Shown here: positions 9,726 through 17,777 of the stretch, one piece after another
How the letters are laid out: the number at the start of each line of letters is the position of its first letter
Position numbering within the stretch: the first letter of the stretch is position 1
DNA from: Sandaracinaceae bacterium
Lineage (GTDB): Bacteria > Myxococcota_A > Polyangia > Polyangiales > Houyiibacteriaceae
Direction: 5' to 3'
Assembly (NCBI GenBank): GCA_020633055.1
Contig: JACKEJ010000007.1
Span: 248,001-312,000, forward strand
Length of the DNA stretch: 64,000 nucleotides
Made by a program: the position numbers and the translations under genes
The notes under the pieces: model-generated
Seen by the model: the letters and a program-made list of their open reading frames with translations, nothing else
Database searches by the model: none
What the model was told of the DNA's origin: nothing

Positions 9726-10472
9726 ATGTTCGAGCTGACCGATAAGGTCGCCATCGTCACAGGTGGGTCCCGGGGGATTGGGCGCTCGGTCTGCGTGGCT
9801 CTCGCGCAGGCCGGCGCCTACGTGGTCGTCAACTACCGCAGCGGCGACGCAGCCGCGGAGGAGACGCTCGCGTTGATGCGCGCCGCCGGGGGTGATGGCG
9901 AGGCGCTGGGGTTCGACGTGGCCGATCCGGACGCGTGTGAGAACGCGCTGAAGGACGTGGTCGCGCGCAAGGGGCGTCTGGACATCCTGGTGAACAACGC
10001 GGGCGTGGCCATCGACCAGCTGCTCGCGCGGGTCAAGCCCGAGGACCTGGCGGCCACCTGGGCCATCAACCTCAACGGCACGCTCTACTGCTCCAAGGCC
10101 GCGCTGCGCACCATGATGCGCGCCAAGGCCGGCCGCATCATCAACCTGTCCAGTGTGGTGGCGGAGTCGGGTAATCCGGGGCAGGCGGTCTATTCGGCTT
10201 CCAAGGCGGGCATCATTGGTCTTACCAAGACGCTCGCGCGCGAATATGCCAAGCGCAACATCACGGTCAACGCGGTGGCGCCGGGGTTCATCGAGACCGA
10301 CATGACGTCTTCGCTCCCCGACGCAGCGCGCGAGGGAATCCTCACGCAGACCCCGCTCGGGCGCATCGGAAAGCCAGAGGAGGTCGCCGCGGCGGTGCTC
10401 TTCCTGGCGAGCGACGAGGCCGCGTACATCACCGGTCAAGTGTTACGTGTGAATGGCGGAATGTACGTTTGA
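9726..10472 (+). CDS. fabG: 3-oxoacyl-ACP reductase
   Basis: A 248-residue classical SDR with TGGSRGIG cofactor motif, VNNAG, catalytic S143 (NLSSVV), Y156-x3-K160 and a C-terminal ITGQVLRVNGGMYV ending typical of FabG. It reduces 3-oxoacyl-ACP to 3-hydroxyacyl-ACP with NADPH in the fatty-acid elongation cycle. It stands 21 nt after rpmF and upstream of acpP and fabF, so this is the housekeeping copy, in contrast to the SDR fused to MaoC at 5424. Confidence 0.95.
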   Translation: MFELTDKVAIVTGGSRGIGRSVCVALAQAGAYVVVNYRSGDAAAEETLALMRAAGGDGEALGFDVADPDACENALKDVVARKGRLDILVNNAGVAIDQLLARVKPEDLAATWAINLNGTLYCSKAALRTMMRAKAGRIINLSSVVAESGNPGQAVYSASKAGIIGLTKTLAREYAKRNITVNAVAPGFIETDMTSSLPDAAREGILTQTPLGRIGKPEEVAAAVLFLASDEAAYITGQVLRVNGGMYV

Positions 10473-10556
10473 AGACACGAGGTCGTTTGCGTTTGCGCAG
10501 CGTCCGCTTCCCGTTCACGATAGCTTGAAATAGAGATTCAAACGCAGGAGATACGC

Positions 10557-10793
10557 ATGGATATCGCCGAGAAGGTCAAAGAGATTATTTCGCAGCAGCT
10601 CGACGTGGACCAGGCGTCCATCGAAGAGAGCGCCAACTTCATCGACGACCTCGGGGCCGACTCGCTCGCCATCGTGGAGCTCGCCCTGGCGTTCGAGGAG
10701 CAGTTCGAGATCGAGATCCCGGACGAGCACACCGAGCAGATCCGCACCGTGGCGGACGCCATCGCGTACATCAAAGAGCACGCGGGTCGCTGA
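10557..10793 (+). CDS. acpP: Acyl carrier protein (housekeeping)
   Basis: A 78-residue acidic protein with the conserved ACP core DDLGADSLAIVEL; the Ser of DSL carries 4'-phosphopantetheine. The sequence closely follows bacterial AcpP, with a helix-2 region that has Ala-Ile where many have Asp-Thr. An AGGAG lies about 8 nt upstream of the ATG. It is flanked by fabG and fabF, the standard arrangement, and supplies acyl chains to type II fatty-acid synthesis. Confidence 0.96.
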   Translation: MDIAEKVKEIISQQLDVDQASIEESANFIDDLGADSLAIVELALAFEEQFEIEIPDEHTEQIRTVADAIAYIKEHAGR

Positions 10794-10843
10794 AGCGCGA
10801 CCGCGCGAGCGGTGCTCATCCCCGAATAGACGAGGAGCGACAG

Positions 10844-12088
10844 ATGCGAAGGGTCGTGGTAACCGGCGTCGGCGCTGTGAGCCCGTGCGGCGTGAGCGCC
10901 GTGTCGAGCTGGCAGGCTGTCCTTGCAGGCAAGAGCGGCATCGCGCGCATCGCGAGCTTCGATCCCACCGACTTCGGGTCTCAGATCGCGGGAGAGTGCC
11001 GTGACTTCGACCCGCTGACCGTGGTGGAGAAGAAGCGTCTGCGCGAGAGCGCCCGCTTCATCCACATCGCGCTCGGTGCCTCTGCCGAGGCGGTGGCGCA
11101 AGCAGGGATCGACGGATTCCCTGAGGAGGTGCGCGACCGCATCGGCACGTTCATCGGGGTGGGGTTCTGCGGCATCGAGTATTTCGAGGAGACCTGCCGC
11201 ACCCTGTTCGAGAAGGGGCCACGGCGCATCACGCCGTACTTCATCCCGGCCACGATCTCCAACCTTGCCCCTGGCCAAGTCAGCATGGCCTACGGCTTCC
11301 GCGGCCCGAGCTACACCAACACCAGCGCCTGTTCGTCTGGAGCGCACGCCATCGGTGAGGCCTTCAAGTGGATCGCGCGCGGCGGTATCGACGCGGCGGT
11401 CGCCGGGGGGACGGAGGCTGCGGTCACTCCGATGGGCGTGGGCGGCTTCGCCGCCATGCGCGCGCTCAGCAAGCGCAACGAGGACCCCGAGGCCGCCAGC
11501 CGCCCATTCGACAAAGGCCGCGACGGCTTCGTCATCGGCGAAGGGGCCGGCGTGATGGTGCTCGAGGAGCTCGAGTTCGCCAAGCGGCGCGGGGCCAACA
11601 TTCTCTGCGAGATCGTTGGCTATGGCGCGACGGCGGACGCGTACCACCTGACGCAGCCCGCGCCCGAGGGCGAGGGTGGTCAGCGCTCGATGCGGATGGC
11701 CCTGCAGGACGCCGGGCTCGCACCCGATCAGATCAGCTACGTGAACGCGCACGGCACGAGCACCCCGACCGGGGACATGCTGGAGCTGGGTGGTGTCCGC
11801 AAGGTGTTCGGAGCGCACGCGACTGGTGGGCTGCTCATCTCCAGCACCAAGAGCATGACCGGGCACCTCCTGGGCGCCGCTGGCGGTCTCGAGGCCGTGT
11901 TCTCCGCGCTCGCGATCCGCGACAACGCCGTCCCCCCGACCCTCAACCTGGACGACCCCGAGGAGGGCACGGAGGGGCTGGACCTGGTGCCGAAGGTCGC
12001 CCGGCAGTGCCCCGTGGACGCCGTGCTCTCCAATTCGTTCGGCTTCGGCGGCACGAACGCGTCGCTCGTTTTCCGGAGGTACGCATGA
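10844..12088 (+). CDS. fabF: 3-oxoacyl-ACP synthase II
   Basis: The 414-residue product is the elongating condensing enzyme of type II fatty-acid synthesis. The Cys-His-His triad is visible: C163 in TSACSSGAH, H303 in NAHGTSTPTGD and H341 in SMTGHLLGAAG, positions nearly identical to E. coli FabF. The C-terminus carries SNSFGFGGTN. An AGGAG stands upstream of the ATG. The stop overlaps the start of rpiB (ATGA), so translation of the next gene is coupled. Confidence 0.96.
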   Translation: MRRVVVTGVGAVSPCGVSAVSSWQAVLAGKSGIARIASFDPTDFGSQIAGECRDFDPLTVVEKKRLRESARFIHIALGASAEAVAQAGIDGFPEEVRDRIGTFIGVGFCGIEYFEETCRTLFEKGPRRITPYFIPATISNLAPGQVSMAYGFRGPSYTNTSACSSGAHAIGEAFKWIARGGIDAAVAGGTEAAVTPMGVGGFAAMRALSKRNEDPEAASRPFDKGRDGFVIGEGAGVMVLEELEFAKRRGANILCEIVGYGATADAYHLTQPAPEGEGGQRSMRMALQDAGLAPDQISYVNAHGTSTPTGDMLELGGVRKVFGAHATGGLLISSTKSMTGHLLGAAGGLEAVFSALAIRDNAVPPTLNLDDPEEGTEGLDLVPKVARQCPVDAVLSNSFGFGGTNASLVFRRYA

Positions 12089-12537
12089 GCCAGAAGCCAA
12101 CCCTCGTGTTCGGGAGTGACCACGCCGGCCTGACGCTCAAGGTCGCGCTCAAGGCGCGTGCCGAGGAGCTGGGCTACGTCGTCGAGGACGTCGGCACGCA
12201 CGACGGCACCTCCACCGACTATCCCGACTGGGCCCATCGGGTGGCGGGGCGCGTGGCCAAGGGCGAGGGCCTCGGTGTGCTGGTGTGCGGAACGGGCATC
12301 GGCATGTCCATCGCAGCCAATCGTCACCCTGGCGTCCGGGCGGCGCTGTGCGGGGATGTGTTCAGCGCGAGAGCGACGCGCGCACACAACGACGCGAACA
12401 TCCTCTGCCTCGGCGAGCGCGTGGTGGGAGTCGGGCTGGCGCTGCTGATCTTGGAGGCGTTCCTCGAGACTCCCTTTGAAGGCGGGCGACATCAGCGTCG
12501 CATCGACAAGATGGAGCCTGGGGCGGCCGAGGGGTGA
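12085..12537 (+). CDS. rpiB: Ribose 5-phosphate isomerase B
   Basis: A 150-residue RpiB/LacAB-family sugar-phosphate isomerase interconverting ribose 5-phosphate and ribulose 5-phosphate. Visible features are the N-terminal GSDHAG phosphate/substrate motif, the CGTGIGMSIAAN segment with the active-site Cys, and HNDANILCLG. The length matches the family. It overlaps fabF by 4 nt, an unusual pairing that links pentose phosphate metabolism to the fatty-acid operon at the level of translation. Confidence 0.94.
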   Translation: MSQKPTLVFGSDHAGLTLKVALKARAEELGYVVEDVGTHDGTSTDYPDWAHRVAGRVAKGEGLGVLVCGTGIGMSIAANRHPGVRAALCGDVFSARATRAHNDANILCLGERVVGVGLALLILEAFLETPFEGGRHQRRIDKMEPGAAEG

Positions 12538-12630
12538 ACGGCTCGGCCGCACGTCGCCGTAGGGGATGGCGTCGCTGAAAGGATGCTCCTCATGCAGGGG
12601 CGCGGTGCTTCGTGATAGGCTCCGCAGCCG

Positions 12631-12813
12631 ATGCGCTGGGTCGTACGTGATGTCGCAGGTGGTGTGCTGGTGGTGGCATCGCTCGCTGTCTGCTTCGAGG
12701 GGCTGATGCGCCTCCGGGATCACGACTACCTGGCGGCGCTGGCGGTCATCATGTTGGGCCTCGCGTTGCTCGGAGCGGGAGTCGAGCTGCTTCGTCCCAC
12801 GGTGGGGGAGTAG
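12631..12813 (+). CDS. Small two-helix membrane protein
   Basis: This 60-residue protein has two hydrophobic segments (about residues 7-25 and 35-54) separated by a short charged loop, LRDHDY. It ends just 2 nt before the next gene, so it is probably cotranscribed with the parvulin-like lipoprotein gene. There is no recognised family. Its small size leaves some doubt, but frame composition and tight spacing support a real gene. Confidence 0.6.
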   Translation: MRWVVRDVAGGVLVVASLAVCFEGLMRLRDHDYLAALAVIMLGLALLGAGVELLRPTVGE

Positions 12814-12815
12814 GC

Positions 12816-13763
12816 ATGGGACGGCTCGCCTCCTCACGACGGCCCGTGGCGTCCGTGTTCGCAAGGCTCTGCTGCGGGCTGCTCGCATGCGCCGCGTCTT
12901 GTGGACCGCCGCCGACGGAGGACCGCGCAGACGCCGCGGTGCTGGCGCGTGGTGAGGCCGTGGCCCGCGTGGGCGACGCGCTCATCACAGCGCAGGCCGT
13001 GCGGAGCTATGTCGCGCTCCACGGGGTGAGCCCACGGGACGCCTTGCGGGCGCTGGAAGACGACGCGTTGTTGCGACAGGCCGCCGAGCGCGCCGGCTGG
13101 GCGGGGCCGTCCGTCGTGATCGAGTCACGGACGACAGAGCAGCTCCTCGCCCAGAGGGTGTTGCTCGATCTCGAGCGTGAGCACCCCCTCGACGCGCCGA
13201 GCGACGAGGAGGTCGCCGAGTACCTGAGCGCGCATGCGGAGAGCATCGTCCGAGACGAGACGCGCGACTGCCTGCAGGTGTTGGTCCAGGTGCCGCCCGG
13301 AGCAAGCGCGCAGCAGGAGGATGAGGCGCGGGACTACGCGGCGGCGGTCCTCGCGCAGATGGCCGCCAACGGGATGACCGAGGTGTGGTCCGCGCAGCCT
13401 CCAGAGCACCGCGGCCTGCGCATCCTCTCGCAGTACCTGCCGCCAGCCACCCGCGCGACCCCCATCCCAGGTCCCTTGCGGGAGCTCGTCTTCGAACACG
13501 ACGTGGCCGGGCCCGCCTCGGCGCCCGTCCGCACCGAGGTCGGGTGGCACGCGCTCGCCGTGACCGCGATCCACCCGCCGATCACGGCGGGCTCCCCTCG
13601 CGCGCTCGAGCTCGCGCGGCACGCGCTGGTCGACGAGACGCGCCGGAACGCGCTGGCGTCGCTCTACCGCCGGCTGAGCGAGCGCTTCCCAGTGGCCGTC
13701 TCCTCACGACACCTCGAGGTCCTGCTTCCTCTCATGACCCCTGAGGAGGGGTCCGGGTCGTGA
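12816..13763 (+). CDS. Lipoprotein with parvulin-like (SurA/PrsA-type) features
   Basis: The 315-residue product has a signal peptide ending in a lipobox-like segment, LLACAASC or slightly earlier, so it is probably lipid-anchored. The middle region (about 40-200) resembles the N-terminal chaperone part of SurA/PrsA proteins: ARVGDALITAQAVRSYV, then a helical stretch with DEEVAEYL and a CLQVLVQVPPG strand that matches the start of a PPIC domain. A peptidyl-prolyl isomerase domain seems to follow (about 155-265, with VGWHALAVTAI) but is divergent. Likely role is folding of exported proteins. The stop overlaps the next gene's GTG start. The PPIase activity itself is uncertain. Confidence 0.7.
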   Translation: MGRLASSRRPVASVFARLCCGLLACAASCGPPPTEDRADAAVLARGEAVARVGDALITAQAVRSYVALHGVSPRDALRALEDDALLRQAAERAGWAGPSVVIESRTTEQLLAQRVLLDLEREHPLDAPSDEEVAEYLSAHAESIVRDETRDCLQVLVQVPPGASAQQEDEARDYAAAVLAQMAANGMTEVWSAQPPEHRGLRILSQYLPPATRATPIPGPLRELVFEHDVAGPASAPVRTEVGWHALAVTAIHPPITAGSPRALELARHALVDETRRNALASLYRRLSERFPVAVSSRHLEVLLPLMTPEEGSGS

Positions 13764-14431
13764 ACCACGAGGCGAGCCCCTGGCACCTCGACCTGGAGAC
13801 GGAGCGTGACCAAGTAGAGAGCGCCTTCACGCCCTTGCTGCGGGGCCTCTATCGCGCCGATCCGGGGGTCATCGCGGCCGTGTTCGTCGACCACGAAGGC
13901 GAGTGCGTGGACTACTGCGTGGGCATCGACCCCTACGACGCGAAGGTGACGGGCGCGCACCTCATCCTGGTTCTGAGCGAGATTCAGCCCCGCGTGGTCA
14001 GCCTGATGGCGGGGGACACGCTCGACTTCATCGTATATGGCAGCGAGCGCGACCTGATGCTGCGACGCATCGCCGACGGCTTCGCGCTGGTCGTGGTCGC
14101 CACCGCAGGTTGCCTGGACGGCGCGCTGCTCGAGCGCACGGAACAGGTGGTCGAACAACTCCGGAAGGAGCTCGGGGAGGGGGCGCCGATCTGGGACGTG
14201 CGGCTCGCGCCCATCGAGGTCGACGTCCGCGACTCCGGCCCGTGGGTGTTCGCGCCAGAGCTGGTGCGCCGCGGTGAGGAGCGCATCGCCATCCTCGACG
14301 TGCTCGGGCGCTGGGAGGAGGGTGAGTTGCTCCCTGGGGGCAAGCTGGTCTGCTTTCGCGTCCACACGGAGCACTACCGGGAGCTGACGCTGGCGTTCGA
14401 CGTCGCCACGGAGAGCTGGTTCGCGTGGTGA
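13760..14431 (+). CDS. Roadblock/LC7-like protein
   Basis: A 223-residue soluble protein. The N-terminal part (about 15-130) has the pattern of a Roadblock/LC7 domain: a helix, then GVIAAVFVDHEGECVDYC as the first strand pair and a later FALVVVATAGCLDGALL strand-helix. Proteins with this fold (for example MglB) regulate small GTPases in myxobacterial polarity and motility. The C-terminal 90 residues are not recognised. It starts at a GTG overlapping the previous stop, with GAGGAGGGG upstream as ribosome binding site, and lies 52 nt before a Ser/Thr kinase gene. Fold assignment is by pattern only. Confidence 0.55.
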   Translation: MNHEASPWHLDLETERDQVESAFTPLLRGLYRADPGVIAAVFVDHEGECVDYCVGIDPYDAKVTGAHLILVLSEIQPRVVSLMAGDTLDFIVYGSERDLMLRRIADGFALVVVATAGCLDGALLERTEQVVEQLRKELGEGAPIWDVRLAPIEVDVRDSGPWVFAPELVRRGEERIAILDVLGRWEEGELLPGGKLVCFRVHTEHYRELTLAFDVATESWFAW

Positions 14432-14483
14432 GGCAGTCCGTGGTTCTTTGCGTGGTCGAGCGCGCTCGGATAAGATCGCGCCG

Positions 14484-15692
14484 GTGAGTCGAAAGTGCCC
14501 AAGCTGTGCGACGGTCTTCGAAGACGACACGTTCTTCTGCGGCCACGACGGGACCATCACCCTCCAGGTCCAGCCCGCCGATGACGTGGACCCACGTGTC
14601 GGGACGCAGCTGGGCGACTACATCGTCGTGGCGCGCGTCGCCGACGGCGGAATGGGTCGCGTCTACGAGGGCCGGCACCCTCAGACACGGCAGCGCATGG
14701 CCATCAAGGTCCTGCACCCCGAGATCGCCGCCGACAACGTCGCAGTCGAGCGCTTCAAGCGCGAATTCGAGACCGCGAACGAGTTCAAGCATCCGCACAT
14801 CGTCGCCGTGCACGAGTTCGGCAGCACCCCCGAGGGCTCGTACTTCATGACGATGGAGTACCTCTACGGGGAGGAGCTCAGCGCGGCCATCCGGCGCAGC
14901 GGCCCGCAGCCGATCCCGCGCGTCGTCCAGACGCTCTGCCAGGCTGCGCTCGCGCTCGACTACGCGCACTCGTTCGGCGTCATCCACCGCGACCTAAAGC
15001 CCGACAACCTCTTCCTGTGTCAGCGCGAGCAGGGCGACGACGTCCGTGTCTTGGACTTCGGGTCGGTGAAGCTCCAGATGGAGACCGGGCCCAAGCTGAC
15101 GGCGTTCGGGACCACGCTCGGGTCGCCGTACTACATGTCACCCGAGCAAGCGATGGGAAAGCTCGACGTCGACCAGCGGACGGATGTCTTCGCGGTCACG
15201 GCCATCCTGCACGAGATGGTGACCGGGACCGTGGCGTTCAGCGGGGACAACGTCGCGGCCATCTTGATGAACATCATCAAGGGCGACCCGACGCCGGCCA
15301 GCTCGCTCAATCCAGACATCCCGCAGGCGCTCGACGCAGTCATCGAACAAGGCGTGGCGAAAGAGAAGGGGCAGCGCTTCGCGTCGGTGTCCGCGCTGGC
15401 GGAGGCGGCGCTGCGCGCGTTCGGCCTGTCAGGGTCCGCCGAGGAGTGGGCAGGCAAGAGCGTCGCGGAGATCGAGGCCGCGGTGTCGTCCGCGACTCCA
15501 CCGGCTGCGCCTGCGTTCGGGGCCATGCCCGGGATGGACGCCATCCCCTCCGCGATGAGCTCGCTACCGCCCGACCGTCCCAGCGCTACGGACGCGCTCC
15601 CCAGCTCACCGATGCTGAAGTGGGTCGCGGTCGGGGCCGCGGTGTTCGTGCTGCTCGGCCTCGCTGGCGGTCTCTGGGCGTTCCTGAGCTGA
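14484..15692 (+). CDS. Ser/Thr protein kinase with N-terminal zinc ribbon and C-terminal membrane anchor
   Basis: The 402-residue product begins with a zinc-ribbon-like CPSC...FFCGHDG segment (residues about 4-27). A Hanks-type kinase domain follows (about 43-320) with glycine-rich VADGGMGRVYEG, K75, HRDLKPDN at 168 and DFG at 191, so the catalytic residues are intact. A Pro/Ala-rich linker leads to one transmembrane helix at the extreme C-terminus (about 380-401), placing the kinase in the cytoplasm. This architecture is common in Myxococcota. The GTG at 14484 (MSRKC) is preferred over an upstream in-frame start because it begins right at the zinc ribbon. Confidence 0.9.
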   Translation: MSRKCPSCATVFEDDTFFCGHDGTITLQVQPADDVDPRVGTQLGDYIVVARVADGGMGRVYEGRHPQTRQRMAIKVLHPEIAADNVAVERFKREFETANEFKHPHIVAVHEFGSTPEGSYFMTMEYLYGEELSAAIRRSGPQPIPRVVQTLCQAALALDYAHSFGVIHRDLKPDNLFLCQREQGDDVRVLDFGSVKLQMETGPKLTAFGTTLGSPYYMSPEQAMGKLDVDQRTDVFAVTAILHEMVTGTVAFSGDNVAAILMNIIKGDPTPASSLNPDIPQALDAVIEQGVAKEKGQRFASVSALAEAALRAFGLSGSAEEWAGKSVAEIEAAVSSATPPAAPAFGAMPGMDAIPSAMSSLPPDRPSATDALPSSPMLKWVAVGAAVFVLLGLAGGLWAFLS

Positions 15693-15739
15693 GCGAGCCC
15701 GAGCGAGACGCCGTCGACCAGCGTCCCGCTTCGCACCAT

Positions 15740-17680
15740 TCAGCGCGCGGCCACCCACGCGCTCCCGTCAAAGCGCAAGAGGTTCGTCGCGTTGTTGGGA
15801 CCGCGCGCTGCGTTGAAGCCCTGGGAGGCCCCAGCGGTCGAGAGGTCGCGATGACCAGCAAGCGCGTCGGCGAGCGCCTCACGCGTGACGGTGCCGGCCT
15901 CGACGCGGGACTGGACGAGGGAGATGGCGTCGAACGCGTAGGCCGCGAGCATGCTGGGCGCCTGTCCGTAGCGTGTCGTGAACGCGTCGTGGAACTGCTG
16001 TGCGGCTGGCGAAAGGGGCCCGCTCGCGTCGAACGGGCGGGCGGCGAGGGCCCCTTGGAGGTAGCGACCGCTGCTGCGGGCAAGCCCCTGGTCGAACGCC
16101 AAGCTGGGCAGCAGCAAGCGCACGGCGCGGCGGTTGGTCGGGGGCGCTTGGCCTGGACCCACGCTCACGAGGCCCACCGCAGCGAGCGACGGCGCGATCA
16201 GGGTCACGGCGCTGGCTCCATCGCCCACCACGACGACGTCCGGGTGCAGGGCGGCGAGCGCGCGCATGGCGTCGCCGAACGCGGTGGTCCCGGGCGCGTA
16301 CTCGACCGCGCCCGCGAGCTCACCGCCAAGCCCGCTCACGGCCGCGCTCGCTGCGTCGCGGATGGCCCGACCGTAGCCGTGGGCGGCGTGCAACACGGCG
16401 ACTCGGCGCGTCGCACCCCCCAGGGTCGCCCGAAGCAGCGCGCGCACCTCCTCGGCTGGCGACGGGAGGATACGGAAGACGTTGCGGCCGCGTGCCTCGA
16501 GCTCGCCGACCGGGCTGAGCGTGATCAGCGGCACGCCGAGGGCCTGCGCCCGCTCGGCCGCGAGGGCGGCGGCCTCGGCACCGATCGGACCGACGATCGC
16601 CACGACGCGGTGCAGCGTGACGAGCTCGTCCACAGCGGCCACGGCGGCCGCGGGGTCGTCGCCGATGTCCCTGTGAATGATCTGGAAGTCGCTCGCATTC
16701 AACGGGCCCGTGGGCGGAGCGCCCGCCGCGAGGGCCATGCCGCGGAGCGCGGCCTGACCCGCCTCCTGCCCCCGTCCGCTCAGAGGCAGCAGGGCGCCGA
16801 TGACCCGCGGATCGGCGGTGCCGGTGCGCTCCGCGCGCATGGCCATGGAGGCCAGATCGGGCTCGAGCGTCTCGCCCGCGTCCGTGAGCGCGCGCGCATA
16901 GCTGCGGACCTGCGGCAGGTCGCCCGCGGCGAACGCCGCGCGCATCTGGGTGCGGGCGAGGATCGGCCAGGCGACCCCGTCATGGGGAAGGGTCTGGTAC
17001 AGGCGTTGGGCGGCTTCGGCGCCGAGCGACCCCGCGAGCGCCTCCGTCAGGCGGGCCGCCGCCTCTCCCCGGTCTTCGTCTGACAGGGGCTCCGCCAGGA
17101 GCGCGTCGAGCGTCACGACCGCGCGCTCCAGATCGTGGGTCGCGAGCGCCGACGCCGCCAGCGTGCGGAGCAGCAGGACGGTCTCTTCGGGGTCGACCGT
17201 GCGTCCGCGCAGTGGGTCGAGCAGCGCGATGGCGGCCTCGTGTTCGCCCAGGAAGTGGCGAGTCACGCCGACATAGAAGCGGCCACGCTCCGCGACGGCA
17301 GCGTCCGAGTGGCGGGCCACCTCTTCGAAGAGGGGCAACGCGACCGTCGGCTGGCCCTCCGCCAAGCGCAGACGCCCGAGTCCGAGCAGCGCCACCGGAC
17401 GCAGGGCATCGTCCGGGTAGCGGGCGAGGTAAGACTCGTAGCGCTCGACCGCCTCGGCGCCGCGTCCGTCGTCAGCGGCCTCGCGCGCGGCGCGAACCTC
17501 GTCTTCTGCCGCGCGGTTGTCCGTCGTCACCAGCGGCAAGGTGCTGTCTGGGCCGCTGTGGCGTGGGCAGCCGAGCAGCGCCACGGCCACCAGGGCAACC
17601 ACCCACGGGGTGCGCAGCAAGGGCAGCGGCGCCTCGATGACGACGTCGGCGGAGCGGGGAGCGGGCGAGAACGCGGTCAT
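15740..17680 (-). CDS. LpoA/LppC-like penicillin-binding protein activator lipoprotein
   Basis: A 646-residue lipoprotein: after a short N-terminus a hydrophobic segment ends in VALLGC. Residues about 40-310 form TPR-like helices (for example DDALRPVALLGLGRLRLAEG). The C-terminal half, from IGALLPLSGRGQEAGQAALRG, is a periplasmic-binding-protein fold of the Leu/Ile/Val type. This is the domain order of LpoA/LppC, the outer-membrane activator of peptidoglycan synthases in gammaproteobacteria; family members in Deltaproteobacteria are less studied. The ATG at 17680 is chosen because it gives a short signal peptide. It converges with the kinase gene, and the Fe-S protein gene lies about 100 nt upstream on the same strand. 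Confidence 0.8.
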   Translation of the reverse strand: MTAFSPAPRSADVVIEAPLPLLRTPWVVALVAVALLGCPRHSGPDSTLPLVTTDNRAAEDEVRAAREAADDGRGAEAVERYESYLARYPDDALRPVALLGLGRLRLAEGQPTVALPLFEEVARHSDAAVAERGRFYVGVTRHFLGEHEAAIALLDPLRGRTVDPEETVLLLRTLAASALATHDLERAVVTLDALLAEPLSDEDRGEAAARLTEALAGSLGAEAAQRLYQTLPHDGVAWPILARTQMRAAFAAGDLPQVRSYARALTDAGETLEPDLASMAMRAERTGTADPRVIGALLPLSGRGQEAGQAALRGMALAAGAPPTGPLNASDFQIIHRDIGDDPAAAVAAVDELVTLHRVVAIVGPIGAEAAALAAERAQALGVPLITLSPVGELEARGRNVFRILPSPAEEVRALLRATLGGATRRVAVLHAAHGYGRAIRDAASAAVSGLGGELAGAVEYAPGTTAFGDAMRALAALHPDVVVVGDGASAVTLIAPSLAAVGLVSVGPGQAPPTNRRAVRLLLPSLAFDQGLARSSGRYLQGALAARPFDASGPLSPAAQQFHDAFTTRYGQAPSMLAAYAFDAISLVQSRVEAGTVTREALADALAGHRDLSTAGASQGFNAARGPNNATNLLRFDGSAWVAAR

Positions 17681-17777
17681 GGGCAGCACCAGAGCATGCA
17701 TGCACGCATGCGTGCCACTGGGCCACTCCGCGGGCAACTTTCCCGCCTGCGTGGGCTGGTGCCGTCCGTGCCCACGT

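Noticed and set aside
15017..17083. Long plus-strand frame opposite the LpoA-like gene
   Set aside because: Arg/Gly/Ala-rich with no motif; it overlaps the kinase and the LpoA-like gene, both of which have clear domains.
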